64,000 bases of DNA from DASWYT01 sp965246875 (GTDB taxonomy: Bacteria > Pseudomonadota > Alphaproteobacteria > Micavibrionales > SZUA-601): assembly GCA_965246875.1 (NCBI GenBank), contig CBDFFU010000003.1, forward strand, positions 558,001-622,000, given 5' to 3'. Of this stretch, positions 25,842 through 34,971 are shown one piece after another (positions within the stretch are counted from its first letter, which is position 1; each line of letters opens with the position of its first letter). The translations under genes were made by a program, and so were the position numbers. The notes under the pieces are model-generated. The model was not told the DNA's origin, made no database searches, and worked only from the letters and a program-made list of their open reading frames with translations.

Positions 25842-26918
25842 TTAAGCCGATTGTCTTTGCTTGGCGTCGGCTAAAAACGGATAGTCCGTGTAACCCTTGG
25901 CTGCGCCGCCGTAAAAGGTACTGCTATCCGGGGTATTATAAGGCCCGTTTTGTACAATACGTGCTGGTAAGTCTGGATTGGCGATAAAGAGCTGGCCGAA
26001 GGCAACAGCGTCGGCTTCGCCATTATCCAGCACGTGTTGCGCCGTGGTCGCATCGAATTTTTCGTTGGCGATCCAAACATGGCTGAAGATTTTTTTTAGC
26101 TTTGGACTGATGCGCTTGCCTTCCAGCGATTCACGCGCGCAGATAAAAGCGATGTGACGTTGCTGCATTTGTTCAACAACGTAGGTGTAAATCGCTAACG
26201 GGTTGCTGTCATGCATGTCATGCGCGTCATCGCGTGGCGACAGGTGCAGGCCAACACGGTCGGCACCCCAAACGTCAATCGCGGCATCAATGGCTTCGAT
26301 CATCAAGCGCGCGCGATTTTCAACTGATCCGCCATAATTGTCGGTGCGTGTGTTGCTGCCATCATGCAGGAATTGATCCAACAGATAGCCGTTAGCGCCA
26401 TGCAACTCGACGCCGTCAAAACCGGCACGTTTGGCGTTTTCGGCACCTTTGCGGTAGTCAGCGATGATAGCCGGCAATTCCGCTGTGCTCAGCGCGCGGG
26501 GTGTAACGTAATGCTGATCAGGACGCACACGATTGCTTGGCCCGGTAATCGCTATGGCACTTGGTGCCACTGGCGTATCACCATTCAAGAACACCGGGTC
26601 GGACACACGGCCCACATGCCACAATTGCAGAACGATCTTGCTGCCAGCATCATGAACAGCCTTGGTAATGGCTTTCCAGCCTTCGACCTTTTCGTCCGAC
26701 CAGATGCCCGGCGTATCGGCATAGCCGATCCCTTGTGGCGAAATAGATGTCGCTTCGCTGATAATCAGGCCGGCGGTTGCGCGCTGGGTGTAATATTCCA
26801 TCATCAAAGCGTTTGGAATACGGGTGTCGGTCGCCCGGCTGCGGGTCAACGGCGACATGACAATGCGGTTTTTCAGGTTTAAGGCACCCATGGTGATCGG
26901 GTCGTGCAATTGCGGCAT
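25842..26918 (-). CDS. Old Yellow Enzyme family alkene reductase (NemA-like)
   Basis: FMN-dependent ene-reductase of 358 residues that reduces electrophilic alkenes such as N-ethylmaleimide with NAD(P)H. TIM-barrel landmarks include NRIVMSPLTRSRAT, QLWHVGRVS, GFDGVELHGANGYLLDQFL with the substrate-binding His-Asn pair, and RTDNYGGSVENR. The C-terminal AFGQLFIANPDLPARI binds the FMN phosphate. It is divergent from the esterase lipoprotein gene, and a dyad lies between them. Such enzymes are often induced by reactive electrophiles. Confidence 0.93.
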   Translation of the reverse strand: MPQLHDPITMGALNLKNRIVMSPLTRSRATDTRIPNALMMEYYTQRATAGLIISEATSISPQGIGYADTPGIWSDEKVEGWKAITKAVHDAGSKIVLQLWHVGRVSDPVFLNGDTPVAPSAIAITGPSNRVRPDQHYVTPRALSTAELPAIIADYRKGAENAKRAGFDGVELHGANGYLLDQFLHDGSNTRTDNYGGSVENRARLMIEAIDAAIDVWGADRVGLHLSPRDDAHDMHDSNPLAIYTYVVEQMQQRHIAFICARESLEGKRISPKLKKIFSHVWIANEKFDATTAQHVLDNGEADAVAFGQLFIANPDLPARIVQNGPYNTPDSSTFYGGAAKGYTDYPFLADAKQRQSA

Positions 26919-26954
26919 AACATATCTTCCTTTTCAGTGATTTGTTTCTATGTC

Positions 26955-26991
26955 ATGACTAATATAGTCTGTACCAACATAGTTTGTCATG
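26955..26991. promoter_or_regulatory. Dyad-symmetric site between reductase and esterase genes
   Basis: GACTAATATAGTC (26957-26969) is a perfect 13-base palindrome. A wider imperfect dyad, ATGACTAA on the left and TTTGTCAT on the right, spans 26955-26991. It lies between two divergent genes and is a candidate operator for an unlinked redox or electrophile-sensing repressor. No regulator gene is adjacent. Confidence 0.4.
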
Positions 26992-27014
26992 GCCGAAAGC
27001 GAAATCTTATCCTC

Positions 27015-27887
27015 ATGCGTCTCAAACCTCCGTTCTATTTGGCTTTATGTGTTATGATCCTGGGCAGTCTGGTGGCCTGTTCCGGTTTGCAGGCTTTGGA
27101 TCTGATTACGCCAAGCACGGGTTACAAACTCAAAAGCGATATCGCTTATGGGTCTTTGCCGCGCCAGAAGCTAGACGTCTACGTGCCGGATCAGCCAGAT
27201 GCTGCCCACAGCGTCATCGTGTTCTTTTATGGTGGCAGCTGGCAAATGGGGAATAAAAACCTGTACCGTTTCATCGGGCAGAGCTTAGCAAGCCAAGGGT
27301 ATACCGTGGTTATCGCCGATTACCGCCTTTATCCAGACGCCTATTTCCCGGCCTATGTCGAGGATGCTGCGAAAGCCTTTCAATGGACACATAAACACAT
27401 TGCGGAGTATGGCGGCAACACGGATAAATTATTTCTAGCCGGCCATTCCGCCGGTGCGCATCTCGCCATGTTGCTGACGCTGGATGACCATTATCTGAAA
27501 CAGGCGGGCGTGAAAAAATCTAGGATCAAGGGAACCATCGGCATTGCCGGGCCGTATGATTTTCTGCCATTGACCGACCCCAAGCTCAAGGAACTGTTCA
27601 GCAAAGTGCCACTGGCAAAAACCCAGCCGATCAATTATGTCGCAAAACATGAGCCGCCGATTTTGCTGCTGCATGGTGCGGCAGACAAATCCGTCTGGCT
27701 GAAAAATTCGGTCAATCTGGCCGACAAGCTGGAGGAGCTTGGCAACAAGGTCACGATCAAGGTTTATCCCGAGATCAATCATGTCCAGATTGTGCAAGCC
27801 TTGTCCGTGCGTTTTCGCAGCAAGGCGGCAACCTTACAGGATATGACGGATTTTATCACGGATATCAATAAAACCCCATCGAAATGA
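27015..27887 (+). CDS. Alpha/beta hydrolase lipoprotein (carboxylesterase, BD-FAE/HSL-like)
   Basis: Lipid-anchored esterase of 290 residues. The signal ends in the lipobox LVACSG. The hydrolase domain shows the oxyanion motif FFYGGSWQMG, the nucleophile elbow GHSAGAH, the acid region LLLHGAADKSVW and the catalytic His in YPEINHVQI. Start ATG 27015 is chosen because the signal peptide begins there; the frame is open further upstream. Its natural ester substrate is unknown. It is 45 bases before the Mla operon and may be transcribed with it. Confidence 0.85.
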   Translation: MRLKPPFYLALCVMILGSLVACSGLQALDLITPSTGYKLKSDIAYGSLPRQKLDVYVPDQPDAAHSVIVFFYGGSWQMGNKNLYRFIGQSLASQGYTVVIADYRLYPDAYFPAYVEDAAKAFQWTHKHIAEYGGNTDKLFLAGHSAGAHLAMLLTLDDHYLKQAGVKKSRIKGTIGIAGPYDFLPLTDPKLKELFSKVPLAKTQPINYVAKHEPPILLLHGAADKSVWLKNSVNLADKLEELGNKVTIKVYPEINHVQIVQALSVRFRSKAATLQDMTDFITDINKTPSK

Positions 27888-27932
27888 CGTCATACCCTTT
27901 CTTCAACTGCAGGTTTTGCGTATCATGACGGC

Positions 27933-29060
27933 ATGACGCAATTTATTGATCGTTCTCCAGCTGTGACAGGTTCGCCTGCGACGCTCCTCAAGGGTGACTG
28001 GATCCTGGCGAATGCTGCGCTGATCAGCAGTGAGATCAATGCGATGTCCAAAATTGAAAAATCACCGCTGCAATCCGAGATCACACGTCTGGACACGGCG
28101 GGTGCCTGGTTGCTGGCTGATCTGCTGCAACAAACGGGTCAGGCCACAGAGGCTGTGACGGGCTTGAAGGACTGGCAAACCGCTTTGTTAAAACTGATCG
28201 CTACGGCACAAGACAACAAACCTGCGCCAACGGTGTTGAGCCATCAGCCGGATAATACACCCAGTACAAAATTTGTAGCGGCAATTGGTGAGAAGACACT
28301 GGCAACTTGGCAAACCTTGCTCGACCTGCTGGCTTTTATTGGCGAAACGGTGGTGACACTCAGTCATGTGACCATGCAGCCGAAACGGTTGCGCATGACA
28401 TCGCTGGTGCGGCACATTCGTGAAACAGGGTTGGCGGCTGTGCCGATTGTCTCGCTGATGGCGTTTTTAATCAGTGTTGTGTTGGCGTACCAAGGTGCTA
28501 ATCAGCTGCAACGGTTTGGTGCGCAGATTTTTACCATTAATATGGTGGCGATTTCCGTCTTGCGCGAAATGGCCGTTTTGTTGACCGCCATCATGATTGC
28601 GGGCCGGTCCGGAAGTGCTTTTACCGCCGAAATTGGCATGATGAAAGTCAATGAAGAGGTTGACGCCATGCGCATCATCGGCGTGGCACCGTTTGAATTA
28701 TTGGTCGTGCCACGGTTGCTGGCCTTGATGATCACCTTGCCCTTATTGACCTTTGTGGCCGACATCATGGGATTGATCGGCGGCGGTCTGATCAGCGAGA
28801 CGTTGCTGGGCATCGGGTTCGAGCAATATTTCGACCGTGTGAAAACCGCTGTGCAGATGACAGATTTTTGGGTTGGGATCATCAAAGCGCCTGTCTTTGC
28901 ATTCTTTATCGCCAGCGTCGGCTGTATGCGCGGCATGCAGGTCAGCGGATCAGCGGAGAGTGTCGGCCGCATGACAACCGTTTCGGTGGTGCAATCCATT
29001 TTTCTGGTGTTGCTGCTGGACGCTGTGTTTTCCATTCTCTTTACAAAGCTTGGCATCTGA
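27933..29060 (+). CDS. MlaE-family lipid ABC transporter permease with N-terminal STAS-like domain
   Basis: Inner-membrane permease of an MCE-type lipid transporter that moves phospholipids between the envelope membranes. Residues about 15-110 look like a STAS/MlaB-type domain (SEITRLDTAGAWLLADLLQQ), separate in E. coli but fused here. The rest is the MlaE core with its hydrophobic segments and the signature EIGMMKVNEEVDAMRIIGV. Its stop overlaps the start of the ATPase gene (TGATG), so the complex is translated in a coupled way. Confidence 0.93.
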   Translation: MTQFIDRSPAVTGSPATLLKGDWILANAALISSEINAMSKIEKSPLQSEITRLDTAGAWLLADLLQQTGQATEAVTGLKDWQTALLKLIATAQDNKPAPTVLSHQPDNTPSTKFVAAIGEKTLATWQTLLDLLAFIGETVVTLSHVTMQPKRLRMTSLVRHIRETGLAAVPIVSLMAFLISVVLAYQGANQLQRFGAQIFTINMVAISVLREMAVLLTAIMIAGRSGSAFTAEIGMMKVNEEVDAMRIIGVAPFELLVVPRLLALMITLPLLTFVADIMGLIGGGLISETLLGIGFEQYFDRVKTAVQMTDFWVGIIKAPVFAFFIASVGCMRGMQVSGSAESVGRMTTVSVVQSIFLVLLLDAVFSILFTKLGI

Positions 29061-29818
29061 TGGCGTCGGTGATTGCCGTATCAGGCCTGACCAACCGCTT
29101 TGGCGAACAGGTGGTGCATGACCATCTGGATCTGACGATTGATAAGCCACAGATTGTTGGTTTGGTTGGCGGGTCAGGCAGTGGGAAATCAGTGCTGATG
29201 CGCACCATTATCGGCTTGCAGCAACCAACCGAAGGCACGATTACGGTCATGGATGGCCCGGTGGATCGGCCTGGATTGTTTGGGGTCTTGTTCCAAAAGG
29301 GTGCGTTGTTTTCATCGCTGACGGTGCTGGAAAATGTCATGGCACCGTTGCGAGTAACGCAGGACTTGCCAGAAGCGATGTACCGCGAACTGGCAGAGAT
29401 GAAATTGCGTCTGGTTGGCCTGCCGGAAAATGCCGGGGCGAAATATCCGTCGCAATTGTCGGGCGGCATGATCAAGCGTGCCAGCTTGGCGCGCGCCTTG
29501 GCGATTGATCCGCCAATTGTATTTCTGGATGAACCGACGGCTGGTCTTGATCCGTTGGCGGCGGCAGAATTTGATCAGCTGATTTTAAATTTGCAACGCA
29601 GCTTGAGCATCACGGTCATTATCATCACGCACGATTTGGATACGCTGTTTACGGTGTGTGACAAGGTTGCGGTGTTAGTCGATAAAAAATTGACGCTGGA
29701 TACGCTGGATAATCTGTTACAATCGGAACATCCGTGGATCAACGCGTATTTTCACGGGCCGCGCGGCCAGGTTTTGGCTGCGGCCTATCAGAACAAAATG
29801 GGACATCATGGAACCTAA
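29060..29818 (+). CDS. MlaF-like ABC transporter ATP-binding protein
   Basis: ATPase of the MCE lipid transporter, 252 residues. Walker A is GGSGSGKS, the Q-loop lies in LFQKGALFSSL, the signature is LSGGMIKRA and Walker B is PPIVFLDEPTAGLDP, with the switch His in IITHDLD. ATG 29060 shares bases with the stop of the permease gene. Its end overlaps the MCE gene by 11 bases. The gene order permease-ATPase-MCE-lipoprotein is typical of this class. Confidence 0.94.
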   Translation: MASVIAVSGLTNRFGEQVVHDHLDLTIDKPQIVGLVGGSGSGKSVLMRTIIGLQQPTEGTITVMDGPVDRPGLFGVLFQKGALFSSLTVLENVMAPLRVTQDLPEAMYRELAEMKLRLVGLPENAGAKYPSQLSGGMIKRASLARALAIDPPIVFLDEPTAGLDPLAAAEFDQLILNLQRSLSITVIIITHDLDTLFTVCDKVAVLVDKKLTLDTLDNLLQSEHPWINAYFHGPRGQVLAAAYQNKMGHHGT

Positions 29819-30707
29819 ACAAAATTACGTGCTTGTGGGCAGTTTCGTTGTGGCGTTGGTCGCCGCACTGCTGGTGTTTGTCATCTGGTTGTCTGATATC
29901 AATAAAGACACCAACACGAACCCCTATCAAACATTCGTGCGCGAGTCGGTTAATGGCTTGGCTATTGGCTCGCCGGTGAAATATCGTGGCGTTGAAGTCG
30001 GTAAAGTGGTCATCATTGAAATTTCGCGCAAAGATCCGGCGAAAATTCACATCGTGATGCAAGTCGACGAAGACGCGCCGATCACGGTGGGGACGGTCGC
30101 CGTCTTGCAGATGCAAGGGATTACCGGCACGTCGTATATCGAATTGCGCGGTGCCGTCGCGGGAGGCAAACCTATTCAGCTGAAGGGCAAAAATAAGATT
30201 CCGATCATTCCATCGGCGCCATCAGAGTTTCGGCAGATTGTCGATACCGTGCCGGACATGCTGCAAAAGTTTACGGAGCTTGCCAATAAAATGGGGCAAT
30301 TCGCGAATGATGAAAATCAGAAGCGTGTGACCAGCATTTTGACCAACATGGATAGTTTCAGCCAGCAGGTTGGCGCGGCCAACGAAAATGGTGAAACCAT
30401 GGCGCAACAAATGCAAAAAGCCGTGGCGGATATCCAAAAAACAGCCAGCACCATCAATGCTACGGTCGAAGGATCACGCGGCGATACGCAGCGTATTTTG
30501 AAACAATCGGTGATTACGCTGGAAAAGATTTCCAGGCTGACAGACAGTACATCACAATTGTCGCAGCAGGGTTACCGAGATTTGCATGAACTGCAGATTG
30601 AATTGAAAAAGACCGCGCGCGAGCTGCAGGCCCTGTCGCGTGAGATCAAAGAAAACCCATCCAAAGTCATCATCCCGTCGCAAGATGGCGGTGTGAAAGT
30701 GAATTGA
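29808..30707 (+). CDS. MlaD/MCE domain substrate-binding protein
   Basis: Periplasmic MCE protein of 299 residues anchored by one N-terminal helix (about 8-28). The MCE domain (about 35-115) shows SPVKYRGVEVGKV and the GITGTSYIEL strand. A long helical coiled-coil tail follows (about 140-280), of the type that forms a tube or needle with other subunits. It binds the lipid being moved and connects to the permease. No MlaC-like shuttle gene is present in the operon. Confidence 0.93.
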   Translation: MEPKQNYVLVGSFVVALVAALLVFVIWLSDINKDTNTNPYQTFVRESVNGLAIGSPVKYRGVEVGKVVIIEISRKDPAKIHIVMQVDEDAPITVGTVAVLQMQGITGTSYIELRGAVAGGKPIQLKGKNKIPIIPSAPSEFRQIVDTVPDMLQKFTELANKMGQFANDENQKRVTSILTNMDSFSQQVGAANENGETMAQQMQKAVADIQKTASTINATVEGSRGDTQRILKQSVITLEKISRLTDSTSQLSQQGYRDLHELQIELKKTARELQALSREIKENPSKVIIPSQDGGVKVN

Positions 30708-30718
30708 GGCACAGCATC

Positions 30719-31360
30719 ATGAATAAAATCATCATCACACTCTTGACCGCAACGGCATTGACCGGTTGCGCATCCTTGCTGCCCAAGGGTGGACCAGCGC
30801 CACGGTTGTATACCTTGAATGCGTCTCAACGCGCTGCACAGACAGAAACTGTCACACCGGTTGCCGTCAGCCTCAAGATTGCCAAACCGCAAACGGCACC
30901 GGGTCTGGATACGGAACGCATTGCGTTACACAAAACCGCTAATCAGTTAGACTATTATGCCGATGCGAAGTGGGCGACGGATACGGGCAGCCTGATTCAA
31001 GCAGTCATGCTGGAACGTTTTGAAACGTCACGTCAGGTGCAGGCAGTCAGCAATGATCTGGTGGCTTTAAAAAACGATTATACGCTGTTTAGCGATATCT
31101 TGGATTTCCAGATTGACCAAAAAGATGGCAAATCACAAGCGCATATGCGCCTGTCAGCAAAGCTTGTGAATGACACCGATGACAGCATTGTGAGAACATT
31201 ACGGTATGATGAGTTTGTGCCGGTAAATGACATGGAACTGGCGAGTATCGTAGCTGGCTTTGATCAGGCTCAGCAAGTGATTAATGATAAACTGGTGACG
31301 GATATAGTTGCTGTTTTACGCCGAACGGTGCGACCTGTTATCGCAGCGGTTAAGCCATAA
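30719..31360 (+). CDS. ABC-type transport auxiliary lipoprotein (PqiC/ABC_trans_aux family)
   Basis: Outer-membrane lipoprotein of 213 residues, with signal and lipobox LTGCAS. The domain includes the family pattern APRLYTLNA near the start, the RIALHKTANQLDYYADAKWA segment and a C-terminal FDQAQQVINDKLV helix. PqiC-type proteins sit at the outer membrane end of MCE lipid bridges. It ends the Mla operon, 11 bases after the MCE gene. ATG 30719 is chosen from the signal peptide. Confidence 0.87.
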   Translation: MNKIIITLLTATALTGCASLLPKGGPAPRLYTLNASQRAAQTETVTPVAVSLKIAKPQTAPGLDTERIALHKTANQLDYYADAKWATDTGSLIQAVMLERFETSRQVQAVSNDLVALKNDYTLFSDILDFQIDQKDGKSQAHMRLSAKLVNDTDDSIVRTLRYDEFVPVNDMELASIVAGFDQAQQVINDKLVTDIVAVLRRTVRPVIAAVKP

Positions 31361-31361
31361 A

Positions 31362-31392
31362 AAATGCGCGACCGGTGAAGGCCGCGCATTTC
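31362..31392. terminator. Convergent-gene terminator hairpin
   Basis: AATGCGCG (31363-31370) pairs with CGCGCATT (31383-31390) around a 12-base loop, directly after the auxiliary lipoprotein stop codon and before the end of the convergent YciF-like gene. Flanking A and T stretches are short, so efficiency is uncertain. Confidence 0.65.
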
Positions 31393-31415
31393 AATAAATA
31401 AACTCCAAGGTCTGA

Positions 31416-32105
31416 CTATTTACCTTCGTTTTTGGCAGAATAATTAATATCGTTTTCAGCGATCATGGTCAATTTCTCATCGGTCTGTTTTTCCTCTGCC
31501 AATGTCTGTGCTAGAATTTTCGACACTTTTTCATTGCCTAATGTTTTGGCTAACTGTACCAAACCGCCATATGTTGCGATTTCATAGTGTTCGGATTTTT
31601 GAGCCGCCATGATCAGACCAACGTCGCGTGTAGCTGTGCCTTCTTCGGTTTCACCGATGATATCCTCACCCTCTTTGATGATGCCATTCATAGCTTCGCA
31701 TTTTTTAGCGCGGGCTGGTGTACCCAACAGTTCGAACACTTGCTCTAAGCGTACAACGTGTGTTTGGGTCTGACCCCAGTGATCCTGGAAGGCTGTTTGC
31801 AATTTTGACGATGTCGCAGCTTTTTTCATTTTGAGCAAGGCTTTGAGCAGGTTTTTTTCCGCCCAGTAAATGTCTTTCAGACAATCAAGAAAGAATTTTT
31901 GCAAGCGCGTATCATCTGGACGATCATTGCCGGTCAATTCGTTATAGGTGTTTTTGACGGCGGATACGGCTTTATCCAATGTCGAATTGTTATTGGCAGA
32001 ATTTTTGCCGGTTGTATTGCGGTTTGGTGCAGCGGCACGGCCTGTTGAAGTGCGCGTGGTTGCTGTGGTTGTTTTTGTTGTTGCGGGGGTAGCTTTGGTA
32101 GCCAT
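31416..32105 (-). CDS. YciE/YciF-type ferritin-like protein (DUF892) with low-complexity N-terminus
   Basis: Stress-type ferritin-fold protein of 229 residues. The first 60 or so residues are Thr/Ala/Asn-rich and probably disordered (ATPATTKTTTATTRTSTGR). The four-helix bundle follows, with the family pattern LKDIYWAEKNLLKALLKM and C-terminal EHYEIATYGGLVQLAKTLG. Start ATG 32105 has GGAG eight bases upstream; an upstream in-frame start at 32180 has no support. These proteins are induced by osmotic or stationary stress in other bacteria; metal binding here is not proven. Confidence 0.87.
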   Translation of the reverse strand: MATKATPATTKTTTATTRTSTGRAAAPNRNTTGKNSANNNSTLDKAVSAVKNTYNELTGNDRPDDTRLQKFFLDCLKDIYWAEKNLLKALLKMKKAATSSKLQTAFQDHWGQTQTHVVRLEQVFELLGTPARAKKCEAMNGIIKEGEDIIGETEEGTATRDVGLIMAAQKSEHYEIATYGGLVQLAKTLGNEKVSKILAQTLAEEKQTDEKLTMIAENDINYSAKNEGK

Positions 32106-32223
32106 GTTAGTATCTCCAAAATCGTGGGTGGAACATTCCGACCTGATATATAGTCTAGGTGCCACTGTATAAGTTTTCATAGGGATTCGGCGCCCAACAG
32201 ATAAAGAGATGATAAACCCGACT

Positions 32224-33816
32224 TTATTCCGTCACGACCAATCGCATGACGTTTGCCAGGGTGTCGGCCTCTGCCGCGGGTTTATCCCACCGGATGCGGT
32301 TGATGCGGGGAAAGCGCAGAGCAACGCCGGACTTGTGGCGATTGCTGAGATTGGCACTATCAAAGGCGACTTCAAACACCAGCTCTTTTTTCACTTCACG
32401 CACTGGCCCAAACCGGCTCACGGTATTGTTGCGCACCCACTTGTCGAGCAAAACCAGCTCTTCATCGGTAAAACCGAAATAGGCCTTGCCAACCGGCACG
32501 ATCACATCACCGTCCCACACGCCAAAGGTGTAATCCGAGTAAAAGGACGAGCGTTTGCCGTGGCCACGTTGGGCATACATCATAATCGCATCAATCAACA
32601 GGGGATCGCGCTTCCATTTGTACCACAAACCTTTAACGCGGCCTTGCTGGTAACGGCTGTCTTTGCGTTTGAGCATGAGGCCTTCATGCCCATGTTCCTC
32701 GGCACCAGCCACACGGATTTTCGCCAGGTCATCCCACGATTGATAAGGTAGAATGGGTGAGAGATCAAGGCGCGGATTGGGATGTTTGGCGAGCCAATTT
32801 TCCAAACGCTGGCGTCGTTCGATCAGCGGCAGGGCACGAATATCCTCGTCACCGTCATAGAGCATATCATAGACACGCACGAAGGCTGGATACTCGTCCA
32901 GCATTTTGGTGCTGACGGTTTTGCGGTTGAGGCGTTGCTGGAGGGCATTGAATGACATGGCCGCCCACGGCTCGTCATCAGCAGTGCCGTTCCCTGTCAG
33001 CAGTTCGCCATCCAAAACGCCATTGCCCGTCAGCGACTCAATCAGGTCGGGAAAGGTGTGGGCGATGTTGTCGCCGGTGCGCGAAAACATGGTTTTTTCT
33101 GCGTCACCCAAGCCCAGTTGCACGCGGATGCCATCCCATTTCCATTCAGCCTGCCAGTCATCTGGTGTCATATTGGCAAAGTCTTTGGCTTCGTCGACTG
33201 GGTGTGACAGCATCATGGGGTGGAACACCCGGTGCTGGTGAATTTCTGGCTTGTCCTCACGGCCTTCCAGCCAAGCGAACAGATCGCGATAGGGGCTTTC
33301 CAGCCCGTGCCAGACGTGTTCGATGTCATCGAGTGTTTTGCCGCCTAGTTCGGCCAGAGCCAGTTTTGCCAGGCGTGAGGACACACCGATCCGCAAATTA
33401 CCGGTAGCCAGTTTGATGATCGCCCAGCGTTCCGTGGCCGTGGCGTTTGAGAGATGATCGGCAATAATGTGGGTCAATTTTGACGGCTGTATCGTCTCCA
33501 GTTCCAGAATGAGTGCCGAAAGGCCGGGCAAGGTGTCACCGATATGATCGGGCCAAATCAAGGCAATGGTTTCTGCCAGATCGCCCACATAGTCATACGA
33601 CATGCCGAACAAGACCGGATCGACTTTTTCCAAAACAATGTCTTTGAGAAGTTTGGATTTAACGTTCTGGAAGGAAAGTTCGCCGGTTAAAACAGCCAGC
33701 GCATAGCCGCGATCCGGGTCGGGGGCTTCCTTGAAATACTTCAGCATGTAGGCAATTTTTTGATTGCGCGACGGCGTGAGAAGGAGATTTTCCAGCAGGA
33801 TGGCGAATTGTTTCAT
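32224..33816 (-). CDS. ATP-dependent DNA ligase (ligase of exonuclease/helicase/PdeM set)
   Basis: ATP-dependent DNA ligase of 530 residues that seals nicks. The nucleotidyl-lysine motif is EWKWDGIRV (Lys226). Other ligase motifs include RTGDNIAH, GVLDGELL and GLMLKRKDS. An N-terminal DNA-binding domain (1-200) and a C-terminal OB fold complete it. It is the partner of the ligase-associated exonuclease, whose stop codon is 3 bases upstream; its AGGAGG ribosome site lies inside that gene's end. This extra ligase is known in many bacteria next to an Lhr-like helicase and PdeM, and is linked to DNA damage repair. Confidence 0.94.
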   Translation of the reverse strand: MKQFAILLENLLLTPSRNQKIAYMLKYFKEAPDPDRGYALAVLTGELSFQNVKSKLLKDIVLEKVDPVLFGMSYDYVGDLAETIALIWPDHIGDTLPGLSALILELETIQPSKLTHIIADHLSNATATERWAIIKLATGNLRIGVSSRLAKLALAELGGKTLDDIEHVWHGLESPYRDLFAWLEGREDKPEIHQHRVFHPMMLSHPVDEAKDFANMTPDDWQAEWKWDGIRVQLGLGDAEKTMFSRTGDNIAHTFPDLIESLTGNGVLDGELLTGNGTADDEPWAAMSFNALQQRLNRKTVSTKMLDEYPAFVRVYDMLYDGDEDIRALPLIERRQRLENWLAKHPNPRLDLSPILPYQSWDDLAKIRVAGAEEHGHEGLMLKRKDSRYQQGRVKGLWYKWKRDPLLIDAIMMYAQRGHGKRSSFYSDYTFGVWDGDVIVPVGKAYFGFTDEELVLLDKWVRNNTVSRFGPVREVKKELVFEVAFDSANLSNRHKSGVALRFPRINRIRWDKPAAEADTLANVMRLVVTE

Positions 33817-33819
33817 AGC

Positions 33820-34812
33820 CTAACCCTCCTGGTCTTCATCTTCGCGGCCTTGCAAATGCAACGGTGCAGCTTTCAAGCCATGGGTTTCGCACCAATGCAC
33901 CAATGCATCTTCGCGCCCGTGTGTGACCCAGATTTCAGAGGCACCCGTATCTTGAATGGTCTGCGTCAGTTCATTCCAGTCGGCGTGATCGGAAATGACC
34001 ACAGGCAGTTCGATGCCCTTTTGCCGGACGCGTTGTTTCACCGTCATCCAGCCGGATGCCATACCCAGAATGGGGTCGGTCAAACGCCGCGACCAGACCT
34101 CTTTCAGCGTTGAGGGCGGCGCGATGACGAGACAGCCTTTTAAGGCACCTTTGGGCAAACCGGTGGCTTTGCGCAAATCGCCCAGGTCGATGCCCTGGCT
34201 TTGATAATAAGCGCACATATTGACAAGAGAGCCGTGCATATAGATCGGTGCATCATAACCGGCTTCGCGCACAAGGCTGATCAGGCGTTGCGCTTTGCCA
34301 AGGGCATAAGACGCCACCAGGTGGCTCTGCTCCGGAAAATCCTGCAGCGATTTGACCAGTTTTCTGGCTTCGGTTAGTGGATCGGGATGCTGAAAGACCG
34401 GCAGGCCAAAGGTCGCTTCGGTCACAAAGATATCGCAGGGCACCGGCTCGAATGCGGCGATGGTTTTGTCGGGAAAACGTTTGTAATCACCGGAGACGAC
34501 GATGCGCTGTTGCGGCGTCTCCAGTAAGATCTGCGCGCTGCCCAGAATATGCCCGGCGGGGTAAAAGGTCACCTTGACGCCGTCAATTGTGTTCGTGTGA
34601 CCGTAAGGCGATTCCTGCCAGTGTTCGGCACAATTCGCGCCATAGCGCAGCTTCATGATGCCAATCGTATCGGGCGTGGCCAGCACCGACCCATGGCCAC
34701 CCCGGGCATGATCGCCGTGAGCGTGCGTAATCAGCGCTCTTTTTACGGGAAACGGAGGGTCGATATACGCGTCGAGCGGTTCGATATAAAGGTCGTGGCG
34801 GAGGAGGAGCAT
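33820..34812 (-). CDS. Ligase-associated DNA exonuclease (metallo-beta-lactamase/beta-CASP type)
   Basis: Predicted nuclease of 330 residues from the metallo-beta-lactamase superfamily. The metal motif HAHGDH contains His30, His32, Asp34 and His35. GHILGSAQILLE and VVSGDYKRF mark further metal ligands, and SDHADWNEL the C-terminal motif. The family is the SNM1/Artemis-like exonuclease found beside the ATP-dependent ligase. The start is probably ATG 34812, which places the domain as in homologues, though no ribosome site is obvious. Confidence 0.92.
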   Translation of the reverse strand: MLLLRHDLYIEPLDAYIDPPFPVKRALITHAHGDHARGGHGSVLATPDTIGIMKLRYGANCAEHWQESPYGHTNTIDGVKVTFYPAGHILGSAQILLETPQQRIVVSGDYKRFPDKTIAAFEPVPCDIFVTEATFGLPVFQHPDPLTEARKLVKSLQDFPEQSHLVASYALGKAQRLISLVREAGYDAPIYMHGSLVNMCAYYQSQGIDLGDLRKATGLPKGALKGCLVIAPPSTLKEVWSRRLTDPILGMASGWMTVKQRVRQKGIELPVVISDHADWNELTQTIQDTGASEIWVTHGREDALVHWCETHGLKAAPLHLQGREDEDQEG

Positions 34813-34971
34813 TTGAAAGTGAAATAGACTTTTTTAGATAAGAGACAATTATAGAAAGAATAAATTTGCATGTCTTGTGAGGAGTCAAATTAATTCAGTC
34901 TCTTATTCTTTGTATTAAACATAATGACAACATTTATTTTTGACGTGATAAAATGATTTGTATTATGAGGT

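Noticed and set aside
28868..29059. Longer start of the MlaF ATPase
   Set aside because: Upstream frame lies within the permease gene; ATG 29060 shares the TGATG coupling and matches MlaF start positions.
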